Position numbers and translations under genes: made by a program. The notes under the pieces were generated by a model, which ran no database searches, was not told where the DNA came from, and saw only the letters and a program-made list of their open reading frames with translations. From XBB1006 sp051877515 (GTDB lineage Bacteria > Bacillota > Clostridia > Lachnospirales > Lachnospiraceae): DNA of 5,806 nucleotides. The first letter of the stretch is position 1. Each line of letters starts with the position of its first letter. The DNA lies in the NCBI GenBank assembly GCA_051877515.1, contig JBJEIY010000047.1, positions 1 to 5,806 on the forward strand, read 5' to 3'. This document shows positions 1 to 5,806 of the stretch, piece by piece.

Positions 1-1
1 C

Positions 2-415
2 AAGATTACATCTTTCATCAACAAGGTTGCTGGTGAGCCCCATGCTGTTTGCCTTCCTCCATCATTGCCAAAAAGCAAGCAGGAGGTCATTCCTTTTTTG
101 AAGCAATACCTCTTGTATGTGGTCAAACGGCTCTGCCATTCCCGGCACGTCCGTAAGCTTATCCGTCTTTGCGTGTACACATCATGGATTGTGACAGTTG
201 GCACGCTGCTCTTTGTCGCCAACGACAATGCGAAACTGAGAACAGTGGAAAAGAAGTATATCCTTCTCCGTGATTTCTCACGGCTGGATGAACGCACTTC
301 AAAGCATTCTGACTACATCGAATGGCTATATTCGGACGAGGACGAACACCGCCAGGAGATAGAGAAACTTTGGCAAAAGAGACAAGAACGGCTGAATGAC
401 AAGAAACAAAAGTGA
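2..415 (+). CDS. C-terminal part of an unidentified single-pass membrane protein (5' end outside window)
   Basis: The frame is open from the window edge to a TGA at 413-415, giving 137 visible residues. A TTG at 65 could be read as a start, but the coding sense continues upstream of it, so the gene most likely begins outside the window. Visible residues 1-50 are basic and polar, about 53-73 form one hydrophobic membrane segment (ending VGTLLFVA), and the tail from about 78 to 137 is highly charged (Lys, Arg, Asp, Glu) and likely helical or coiled coil. This suggests a membrane-anchored protein with soluble parts on both sides. I do not recognise the family. Its base composition is richer in G+C than the secreted pair downstream. 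The next small ORF starts inside its 3' end, which suggests translational coupling. A role in a mobile element is possible but unsupported. Confidence 0.7.
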   Translation, partial: KITSFINKVAGEPHAVCLPPSLPKSKQEVIPFLKQYLLYVVKRLCHSRHVRKLIRLCVYTSWIVTVGTLLFVANDNAKLRTVEKKYILLRDFSRLDERTSKHSDYIEWLYSDEDEHRQEIEKLWQKRQERLNDKKQK

Positions 416-479
416 CTATGAATTGTTGTGCAAACCGAATGCAGAAGAGTCCATCCTTATGCTAAGGAACAGACTATAA
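396..479 (+). CDS. 27-residue small ORF overlapping the preceding gene
   Basis: ATG at 396 lies 20 bases inside the end of the preceding membrane-protein gene, in another frame. The product starts MTRNKSDYELLCKPNAEES and ends at TAA 477-479. The composition (mixed charged and hydrophobic residues, helix-like C-terminal half) reads like real protein. The following ORF starts at the overlapping TAATG, an arrangement typical of translational coupling. There is no signal peptide and no recognisable domain. It may be a genuine small protein, or the N-terminal piece of a larger gene separated from the next ORF by a frameshift. Confidence 0.4.
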   Translation: MTRNKSDYELLCKPNAEESILMLRNRL

Positions 480-625
480 TGTTTGAGATATACGAGCAAC
501 AAAGCAACAATCCAAAAGAAGTAGCCATCAATGCCCTCATCAACTGTAGAAGGACTGGCTTGGGGATGTATTTTACATATTGTGCAATTTCATACAAATT
601 TAATATGTGCGTAATTATTATGTAA
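479..625 (+). pseudogene. 48-residue ORF, probably a decayed copy of the gene at 2979-3308
   Basis: ATG at 479-481 overlaps the stop of the previous small ORF (TAATG); the TTG at 428 is a less likely start. The first part, MFEIYEQQSNNPKEVAINAL, looks like ordinary protein. Codons from 518 to 565 align in the same reading phase with 2997-3044 (NALIN and TG motifs in both). Weaker similarity may continue to about 603: both copies read IS shortly afterwards and share TACAAAT, with a short deletion in this copy. The C-terminal third loses resemblance and runs into AT-rich promoter-like sequence, so I read it as a truncated or degenerate gene rather than an intact one. Function unknown. It could still be a functional short protein. 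Confidence 0.45.
518..565 (+). repeat. Diverged direct repeat, left copy (partner 2997-3044)
   Basis: Hand alignment without gaps gives 37 of 48 identical bases with 2997-3044, including an exact 16-base run at 528-543 and an exact 8-base run at 553-560. Both copies are read in the same phase, and most differences fall in third codon positions or give similar residues. This fits a duplicated coding segment rather than a regulatory repeat. Confidence 0.75.
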
Positions 626-636
626 TATCGGCATCG

Positions 637-644
637 TAATTTTG
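637..644 (+). promoter_or_regulatory. Putative Bacteroides-type -7 promoter element for the secreted gene pair
   Basis: TAATTTTG matches the Bacteroides -7 consensus TAnnTTTG exactly and lies about 80 bases upstream of the ATG at 724. No good TTTG -33 element is present at the usual spacing (only ATTA near 614), so the call rests on one element. Transcription would start near 651 and leave a leader of about 70 bases. That leader contains CATGTG twice (655-660 and 689-694) and GGTT/AACC segments that could pair weakly. No Shine-Dalgarno sequence is seen before 724, as is usual in this phylum. Confidence 0.45.
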
Positions 645-723
645 CACCATAAAACATGTGGTTTGGTTTTAAGGACCTCGATTGAACCATGTGAATAATA
701 ATGAGGTTCGTAACGAGATAATT

Positions 724-1095
724 ATGAAAAAAGTGTTTTTGGGTATTTTTACCTTCTTGGCATGTAATTCTGCCTTCGCAAATGGCAATAGTCTATCTTT
801 AGAGACTGCTGAAGATGGCAAGACCGTATCGACTTTTTATGGATCTAAGGCATCAAGTAGCGCAAACAACCCTTGCAAGGGTGCAACCATCAGAAAATGT
901 GGAACAATAGAGACCTCTTTGGTTTCGTTTATGGATGGTCAAACATTTGTGATACAGCAAGTCAAGGATGCAGAGGGCAACACGTTGTCAACCACAAATT
1001 ACATCTCCCCTGTTTCTGTTAGTGAGACAAAATCTCAAGTAAGATTTGAGGCAATCAAACGGGGCGGTGTAGTTGAAGAAAATATAGAAGAATGA
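724..1095 (+). CDS. Small secreted protein with two cysteines (hypothetical, 123 residues)
   Basis: I chose ATG 724 because it begins a clean Sec signal peptide: MKK, a hydrophobic core, then a likely signal peptidase I site after AFA (residues 17-19). A TTG at 682 is also in frame but would place 14 polar residues before the signal. FLAC at residues 11-14 resembles a lipobox weakly, so a lipoprotein is a less likely alternative. The mature part, about 104 residues, is polar and probably beta-rich. It has exactly two cysteines, C51 and C59 (CX7C), which could form a disulfide. The short form, signal peptide and Cys pair loosely recall NVEALA-type Bacteroides proteins, but the NVEALA motif is absent and I do not assign the family. 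The stop overlaps the next start (ATGA at 1092), so the two are probably co-translated. Confidence 0.8.
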   Translation: MKKVFLGIFTFLACNSAFANGNSLSLETAEDGKTVSTFYGSKASSSANNPCKGATIRKCGTIETSLVSFMDGQTFVIQQVKDAEGNTLSTTNYISPVSVSETKSQVRFEAIKRGGVVEENIEE

Positions 1096-2888
1096 AAATC
1101 AAATTCATTTGCCTTTTTCTCTCTGTTTTCATCTGTACGACAGCATTGTCACAGACACGAGACTTTGTAAGTGAGATGGAACAGAATGACCTACAAATCA
1201 GACAGAAGCCACATACGGAAAGGCTTCTGTCCGATTATTTGTCTTCTGTCAATATGGTAGAAGACACGGTTTATGCGGTTTTGTATCGTCCAGGAGAATG
1301 CTTTAGGTGTGAAGCAGCTATTCCCGCATTCTATGAGAAGTTGAAACTCAATAATCCCCAAAATAAGATGTTACTCATAACGGTATATGAAGACTCATGC
1401 ACATCTTGTTGGTATAACGCAAAGAACAATTATATTGCCGATTATCATCTCTATGACACCAAAGACTTATATAAAAACATATTTAGTTTTAATTCTGAGG
1501 GTATGTATGGATTATATCTTCTTAAATTACTACCCAAAGAAGGAATTTTTGTTACTGGAGGTCAATACACTGTATTAGGAAAGGAATTTATATGCCAATT
1601 AATAAAATGCAATAAAAGAATTCCTCCCCATATATATGAGTTAGATAAGACAGAATCCAATCGTGAAATGGCAGATTCGTTTAGGAACGATGATCTCCAA
1701 ATCACTAACTATAAGCAAAAGGATATTGAAGTTCTTCCGCATGATAGTATAACCATTTCTACCCTATACGACATTCCTAAACTCGAAAATGGCTATCTAT
1801 TCTTCAATGACATGCTAAACAATGGTATCATGTTATATAAACAAGAACGAGGTGCATTTCATTTCAAGACAGTTTTCCAAGCCAGTGACACAGAAATGAC
1901 GAAGTTTGTTTCTGTATCAGACGAACATTTCAAGAAATTGGAAAGGCAAGGGCAGGTTTTTTATATTGCATTGTCAGCGAATCTGATTGACTCGACACAT
2001 ATTGGAATTTCTTATTCGCTGCCGAAAATATTTGAGGAGAAAATCAACAATGAGTTGCATTTCAGTTTTTATAATGCACCGGCTATTCTTGTCCGCAACA
2101 TTACTGATTACTCGCCAGGAGGTATGATTGCTCTGGATTTTGACCTGGAGCATTCAAAATATTTCTATCTACATTTCGTATTCGATTTGTATAACAGCAA
2201 AATATGGACAGGCTGTGAAAAGTTGACATGGCCAATGGATGGCTTCGAAAAAGACGACATTGAGGGTGACGATGAATTAAATCCATTCACTGAAGGATTC
2301 TATAACACCTCCAACCCAATAATCGCAGCATTCAATATTAAGGACGGCAAATGTTGTGGACAATATGGAAAACTGGAAGATATTCAAAGAAGAAGCAAAA
2401 CAGGATATTACTATCTCAATAATGTTTTTGCGCATGAGGGAAAAGATTTCTTATATGGAAATGGTTATACTGGGAAATTATATCTGACGGACAGTATTAC
2501 CATGTCAATTAAGAACGTATATAGCGTATTTGATGTGGATAATCAAATGCTACAATTACCAGATTCGACAAAATTTTACACGCATGAGTATGGTAATCTT
2601 TATTGCTCCAATTTTTCAAGATGCATTACATTTGTAAAAATGGATAAGCAAAAGATATATTGTTTAGTAAAACATGGAATGCCAAGAATTGACGATTATA
2701 AAAAAGATAGATACTCATTTGTTGTTATTTCAAGAAAAAATGGAAAGGTGAAGGAATATCCCCTGCCGAATGTGACAAAAGAATACAAATGCTTGGGATA
2801 TGGTATAAGCACACAAGATGGCAAATTTAGTCCATTTGTTTTTCTCAAAAAAAGAGATAAGTATCTAATACGCAAATATGAGATATAA
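1092..2888 (+). CDS. Secreted thioredoxin-like / beta-propeller fusion protein (598 residues)
   Basis: The start overlaps the previous stop as ATGA and opens a signal peptide (residues 1-20, probable cleavage after ALS), so the protein acts in the periplasm or at the cell surface. Residues about 55-175 look thioredoxin-like: a beta strand VYAVLYRPG leads into ECFRCE (C70, C73) followed by a helix, and a later strand reads IFVTGGQYTVLG. A second pair, C103-T-S-C106, lies after the next strand (LLITVYED), which is not typical of thioredoxins. Residues about 215-598 show repeated strand patterns such as PIIAAFNIKDGK and DFLYGNGYTGKLYL that resemble the six-bladed, TolB-like propellers common in Bacteroidetes secreted proteins. 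The domain calls come from pattern only. The gene is clearly A+T-rich compared with the exporter genes, suggesting a different origin. Redox action on the coupled Cys-pair protein is inference; a sensing or binding role is equally possible. Confidence 0.8.
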   Translation: MKIKFICLFLSVFICTTALSQTRDFVSEMEQNDLQIRQKPHTERLLSDYLSSVNMVEDTVYAVLYRPGECFRCEAAIPAFYEKLKLNNPQNKMLLITVYEDSCTSCWYNAKNNYIADYHLYDTKDLYKNIFSFNSEGMYGLYLLKLLPKEGIFVTGGQYTVLGKEFICQLIKCNKRIPPHIYELDKTESNREMADSFRNDDLQITNYKQKDIEVLPHDSITISTLYDIPKLENGYLFFNDMLNNGIMLYKQERGAFHFKTVFQASDTEMTKFVSVSDEHFKKLERQGQVFYIALSANLIDSTHIGISYSLPKIFEEKINNELHFSFYNAPAILVRNITDYSPGGMIALDFDLEHSKYFYLHFVFDLYNSKIWTGCEKLTWPMDGFEKDDIEGDDELNPFTEGFYNTSNPIIAAFNIKDGKCCGQYGKLEDIQRRSKTGYYYLNNVFAHEGKDFLYGNGYTGKLYLTDSITMSIKNVYSVFDVDNQMLQLPDSTKFYTHEYGNLYCSNFSRCITFVKMDKQKIYCLVKHGMPRIDDYKKDRYSFVVISRKNGKVKEYPLPNVTKEYKCLGYGISTQDGKFSPFVFLKKRDKYLIRKYEI

Positions 2889-2996
2889 CTGTTTTGAGAT
2901 TTGAATTTCCGTCCATTAAGAACAAAATTATGAACTGAACTACCTTAAAGGAGAATTGTGCTGTAAAGAACCATTTATATGTCACTATAGAAGGAA

Positions 2997-3044
2997 GAAG
3001 CAGCAGTCAATGCCCTCATCAATTGGGCAAAGACTGGCTGTGGT
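2997..3044 (+). repeat. Diverged direct repeat, right copy (partner 518-565)
   Basis: This is the second copy of the 48-base segment, with 37 of 48 bases identical by hand count and the same codon phase. Here the frame continues well beyond the repeat, so this copy preserves the 3' part of the gene while the left copy preserves a 5' part. The two copies enclose the promoter and the secreted gene pair. Confidence 0.75.
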
Positions 3045-3246
3045 ACAACGTTATACGTGATTGAGATATCAGAAGGCGGCACTAAGTACAAATCGAGGAA
3101 GGTCAAGGAAAAGAAAGAGGGGAGGCCATAGAACCTGAAACAGGTTTAGCTGGATAAATACATTAACATCAAAGAGCTAAAACTCAAACCTTTATACGGT
3201 AGAGAAAAGTATTATATAGTATTGTTGCAGGAACTTATTCAACAAC

Positions 3247-3279
3247 AAAAAATTACTGCCTTACAAGAGAAAGCAGTAA
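3247..3279 (-). terminator. Probable intrinsic terminator of the exporter operon
   Basis: Read on the minus strand, TTACTGC and GCAGTAA form a perfect 7-bp stem with a 13-base loop, followed directly by six T residues (3252 down to 3247). It lies about 46 bases beyond the stop of the HlyD-like gene, where an operon end is expected. The stem is short with only three G:C pairs, and CTTAC/GTAAG offers a competing shorter hairpin, so efficiency is uncertain. It sits inside the interrupted + strand frame. Confidence 0.55.
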
Positions 3280-3325
3280 GTTTAACTATTGACTATCGAG
3301 AGAAATAAGGAATGCAAGGATGGGA

Positions 3326-3811
3326 TTATATGCCTCCAAGCATTTTTTGCAGCAGATTTCCAGATGAATACACTATCTGAAAATCCACCGTTCGGTTTTC
3401 TATATTTTTTATATCTGCCGACTTGAAACGACAAATGGCTTTCTGACGTTCCAATGTGTCACGGATAGCAGAAAGGCTTTGTATTTTTCCCGTAAACGTA
3501 ACATCGAGAGTTTGCAGATTAAGTTCTTGTCCAATCACATTATATGGATGTTTGTACTCAAACTTAAGCAAGATGGTTATATTAGTGCTGTCTGCTGATG
3601 CTGCGGCTGTTACTCCGTGTACGGTAGCCGTTCCCGCATACACTTGTTTATAAGGCAGGAAATAGGCTACGGTTAATAGAGAAAGTAAAACTGCTCCTAT
3701 AGTGGTGATACCATATCGGACGAGTGAAGAGGGTATCTCCCCCACGATGCTGCGGACTTTCTCGCTGCGAAGCTCAAAACTTCGTTCCTGTTTTATTTCT
3801 TGTTCATCCAT
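3326..3811 (-). CDS. Compact HlyD-like (membrane fusion protein) exporter subunit, 161 residues
   Basis: Its ATG follows the ABC transporter stop after one base (TGA-T-ATG), so the two are co-translated. Residues 12-30 (FELRSEKVRSIVGEIPSSL) and the single membrane segment at about 31-53 resemble the N-terminal anchor of Bacteroidetes HlyD proteins that pair with C39 ABC exporters. Residues about 58-66 start a periplasmic strand (YAGTATVHG). About 93-161 (IGQELNLQ, FTGKIQSLS, then a final LLQKMLGGI) resemble the closing beta-barrel of HlyD, where a Gly-Gln turn and a basic or hydrophobic end are common. HlyD proteins are usually near 400 residues, with two lipoyl halves and a long alpha-helical hairpin; there is no room for these here. 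It is either a natural short form, perhaps a helper beside a full HlyD outside the window, or a gene with a large in-frame deletion. The frame itself is clean. Confidence 0.65.
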   Translation of the reverse strand: MDEQEIKQERSFELRSEKVRSIVGEIPSSLVRYGITTIGAVLLSLLTVAYFLPYKQVYAGTATVHGVTAAASADSTNITILLKFEYKHPYNVIGQELNLQTLDVTFTGKIQSLSAIRDTLERQKAICRFKSADIKNIENRTVDFQIVYSSGNLLQKMLGGI

Positions 3812-3812
3812 A

Positions 3813-5806
3813 TCAGTTACCCAATTCTAATTGATTCTTTACTAAAGCGAAGTATTTGCCATGCTTGGCTGTCAATTCTTCGTGTGTACCGACTTCTACA
3901 ATCTTTCCATCATCCAACACAACTATTTGGTCTGCATTACGGACGGTGGAAAGACGGTGTGCCACCACGACAACGGTTTTTCCTTTGTAGAAATCCGAAA
4001 GGTTTTCAATGATGACTCTCTCGTTGTTGGCATCAAGGGCATTTGTAGCTTCATCCAAAAAGACGAACACTGGATTCTTATAGACTACTCTCGCAATAAG
4101 TATGCGTTGCCGTTGCCCCAGACTGATTCCCTGTCCATCCTGTCCAATAATCGTGTTGTAAGCCAAAGGCAGGGCTTCGATGTAATCAGCGATATTTGCT
4201 ACACGGGCAGCATGGCGGATAAGTTCTATATCTGGTTCATCGTCCGAAATGGCGATATTCCTTGCAATGGAATCAGAGAAGAGATACCCCTCTTGCATGA
4301 CCGCACCACATTGATTGCGCCACCAAGTGAGATTACATTCATTCAGATGGGCACTACCTATCCTGATGCTGCCTCTTAATGGTTCGTAAAATCCCAAAAG
4401 GAGTTTTACGAGCGTGGTCTTACCACTTCCACTTGCCCCCACGATTGCTGTCACCTTGCCATTAGGGATGGAAAGGTTGATGTCGGAGAGAATGTCTTTC
4501 GGACTGTATAGGTCGTATTTAAAGGAAAGATCTTTTATAGTGAGGGAATGTCCTTCAGAGGTCTCGTCCGTATAGGCGGTACATGTCCGTTCGGCATTCT
4601 CCTCGTTGGTCTCGGTGTGAATCTCGTTCATTCGGTCCAGGCTGATGCTCACGTCCTGCCAAGAGTAGATAAACTGAATGAGTTGCTCTACGGGACTATT
4701 GATCTGTCCGATTATATACTGCACTGCCAGCATCATACCGAGCGTCATGCTGCCATGTATCACGGCTGTGGCGGCAAGAACGGTAATGAGAATGTTCTTT
4801 ATCTCGTTGATGGTGATGCTTCCTGCCTGTTGTACTTGCTGAAGATTAAGGGATTGCAGATTAACCTTGAACAAGTCTGCTTGCACATCCTCCCATTCCC
4901 AGCGTTTTCGCTGCTCGCATCCCTGCAGTTTGATTTCCTGCATGCCACCAATGAGTTGATAGGTAACGTTGCGATTGCGTCCTGCCTGCTCGAAGTATTT
5001 GTAATCAAGCTGTCTGCGTTTTTTAAGAAAGAGGATAATCCAACCAGCGTAAAGCAATGTTCCCAGAAGGAAGACAAGAAATATGCCAAAATTATAGACT
5101 GCAAGGACGACACCGAAGACAAGGAAGGTGAAGAACGAGAATAGCAGGTTCAGACTGCTTGAAGTGAGGAACTCTTCCACCCTGCGATGGTCTTCAATAC
5201 GTTGCAAGAGGTCACCCATCTGTTTTGTGTCGAAGAACTTCATCGGGAGCTTCATCAGCTTGATGAAGAAATCTGAGATGAGTGAGATATTGATGCGTGT
5301 AGAGATATGCAGGATTATTTTGGAGCGGATAAATTCGATGGACGTACGGCTGAAAAGAAGCATCATCTCTGCCAACAGCACCAACCACACAAAACCGATG
5401 TCCTTTCCCCCGATACCCGTATCTACAATAGCTTGTGTCAAAAAAGGAAAGACAAGCTGCAGGAGTGAGCCGAGCAACAAGCCGAGTATCAACTGCATAA
5501 AGAAACGCTTGTACTTCTTAAGATAGTTCCAAAGGAACTTTATTCGGTTTTGCTTGGGGATTATTTTCTCATTCTTTTGAGCGTATAATTGGTCAGTTGG
5601 TTCAAGAAGAAGAGCAATACCTTTCTCCTCACCGTTGGTCTTGGTGCTTACCCAATGTTCGCAGAACTCCTCTTGGGTATAGGTGATAAGCCCCTTGCTC
5701 GGATCTGCTACATAGATGGTATATTTCCCTTTCTTTTGCTTTTTAATTTTATAAATGACGACAAAGTGATTCTGATTCCAATGGACAATGCAAGGCAGTG
5801 GAACTT
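3813..5806 (-). CDS. Peptidase-C39 ABC transporter (double-glycine peptide exporter), 5' end outside window
   Basis: The frame runs from the window edge to TGA 3815-3813, giving 663 visible residues; an internal ATG at 5498 is not the start, because protease-domain sequence precedes it. Residues 1-70 are the second half of a C39 cysteine protease: HWNQNHFVV carries the catalytic His (H13) and YVADPSKG the Asp (D34). The catalytic Cys lies upstream, some 60-75 residues away by family length. About 100-380 is the six-helix ABC exporter membrane domain. The ATPase follows: Walker A GASGSGKTT (456-464), Q-loop Q504, signature ISLGQ (560-564, a variant of LSGGQ), Walker B VFVFLDE (579-585) and H-loop H616. 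All ATPase residues are intact. Family members cut the leader after Gly-Gly and pump the peptide across the inner membrane. The next gene, an HlyD-like protein, is coupled to it. The promoter is outside the window. Confidence 0.95.
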   Translation of the reverse strand, partial: VPLPCIVHWNQNHFVVIYKIKKQKKGKYTIYVADPSKGLITYTQEEFCEHWVSTKTNGEEKGIALLLEPTDQLYAQKNEKIIPKQNRIKFLWNYLKKYKRFFMQLILGLLLGSLLQLVFPFLTQAIVDTGIGGKDIGFVWLVLLAEMMLLFSRTSIEFIRSKIILHISTRINISLISDFFIKLMKLPMKFFDTKQMGDLLQRIEDHRRVEEFLTSSSLNLLFSFFTFLVFGVVLAVYNFGIFLVFLLGTLLYAGWIILFLKKRRQLDYKYFEQAGRNRNVTYQLIGGMQEIKLQGCEQRKRWEWEDVQADLFKVNLQSLNLQQVQQAGSITINEIKNILITVLAATAVIHGSMTLGMMLAVQYIIGQINSPVEQLIQFIYSWQDVSISLDRMNEIHTETNEENAERTCTAYTDETSEGHSLTIKDLSFKYDLYSPKDILSDINLSIPNGKVTAIVGASGSGKTTLVKLLLGFYEPLRGSIRIGSAHLNECNLTWWRNQCGAVMQEGYLFSDSIARNIAISDDEPDIELIRHAARVANIADYIEALPLAYNTIIGQDGQGISLGQRQRILIARVVYKNPVFVFLDEATNALDANNERVIIENLSDFYKGKTVVVVAHRLSTVRNADQIVVLDDGKIVEVGTHEELTAKHGKYFALVKNQLELGN

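Larger units (their letters stand above)
2979..3308 (+). pseudogene. Reading frame interrupted by three in-frame TAG codons; relative of the ORF at 479-625
   Basis: From ATG 2979 one phase reads MSL, TAG (2988), then 46 codons ending KEKKEGRP, TAG (3129), five codons NLKQV, TAG (3147), then 52 codons ending DYREK and TAA (3306). Both long pieces read like real protein: the first contains NALINWAKTGCGTTLYVIEI and a basic tail, the second is Lys/Gln/Leu-rich and probably helical. Neither long piece has its own ATG. The phase never shifts, so the whole reads as one product of about 109 residues if the TAGs are translated. The first piece matches the ORF at 479-625. The plain reading is a decayed gene with CAG to TAG type changes; readthrough or TAG recoding is the alternative. 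Function unknown. The rest of 2889-3325 shows no other gene. Confidence 0.5.

Noticed and set aside
457..690. Minus-strand ORF of 77 residues
   Set aside because: It lies antisense to the small + strand ORFs, the promoter and the repeat, has no partner gene and no recognisable features.
651..700. Riboswitch or strong hairpin in the leader of the secreted pair
   Set aside because: The GGTT/AACC and CATGTG segments pair only weakly, with mismatches, and no known riboswitch pattern is visible.
2940..2960. AAAGGAG (2946-2952) as a Shine-Dalgarno sequence for a gene start
   Set aside because: The nearby TTG and GTG codons open only very short frames, and the phylum rarely uses such sites.
3326..3352. 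LLQKMLGGI at the end of the HlyD-like protein resembles the Gly-Gly end of a bacteriocin leader
   Set aside because: It lies at the very C-terminus with only one residue after GG, so there would be no peptide to release; HlyD-type proteins often end in a similar hydrophobic segment.
3861..5144. Long + strand ORFs antisense to the ABC transporter (3861-4379, 4548-5144)
   Set aside because: They are mirror frames of a clear ABC transporter coding sequence and show no domain logic of their own.
5496..5498. ATG as start of a 561-residue ABC transporter without protease domain
   Set aside because: The same frame continues upstream to the window edge and encodes the C39 His and Asp motifs, so the gene begins outside the window.

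Overview
The window looks like chromosomal or mobile-element DNA of a Bacteroidales bacterium (Bacteroides, Parabacteroides or Prevotella type). Three things point there. The ABC transporter and its partner have the N-terminal style of Bacteroidetes peptide exporters. The genes lack clear Shine-Dalgarno sequences. A Bacteroides-type -7 promoter element (TAnnTTTG) precedes the secreted gene pair. No rRNA, tRNA, CRISPR array or transposase gene was seen.

Left part (1-625, + strand): the 3' end of an unidentified single-pass membrane protein overlaps a 27-residue ORF, which overlaps a third small ORF through a TAATG junction. The third ORF looks like a decayed copy of a gene whose better preserved relative lies at 2979-3308. 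Middle (637-2888, + strand): a putative promoter, then two genes joined by an ATGA overlap. They encode a 123-residue secreted protein with two cysteines in its mature part and a 598-residue secreted protein with a thioredoxin-like N-terminus (two CxxC pairs) followed by a probable beta-propeller. The pair is probably co-translated and acts outside the cytoplasm.

Region 2889-3325: no intact gene. It holds a + strand reading frame that reads like protein but is interrupted three times, each time by TAG. A minus-strand terminator lies inside that frame. A repeat in the frame (2997-3044) matches 518-565, so the secreted pair is flanked by two diverged copies of the same small gene.

Right part (3326-5806, - strand): an export operon. 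It encodes a peptidase-C39 ABC transporter, whose catalytic Cys region lies beyond the window edge, followed after one base by a 161-residue HlyD-like protein. That protein keeps the membrane anchor and a C-terminal beta domain but has no room for the usual periplasmic hairpin. Such transporters cleave and export double-glycine leader peptides; no convincing precursor peptide is in the window.

The + strand secreted pair and the - strand exporter converge. Their proximity suggests, but does not prove, a shared cluster of secreted-peptide functions.
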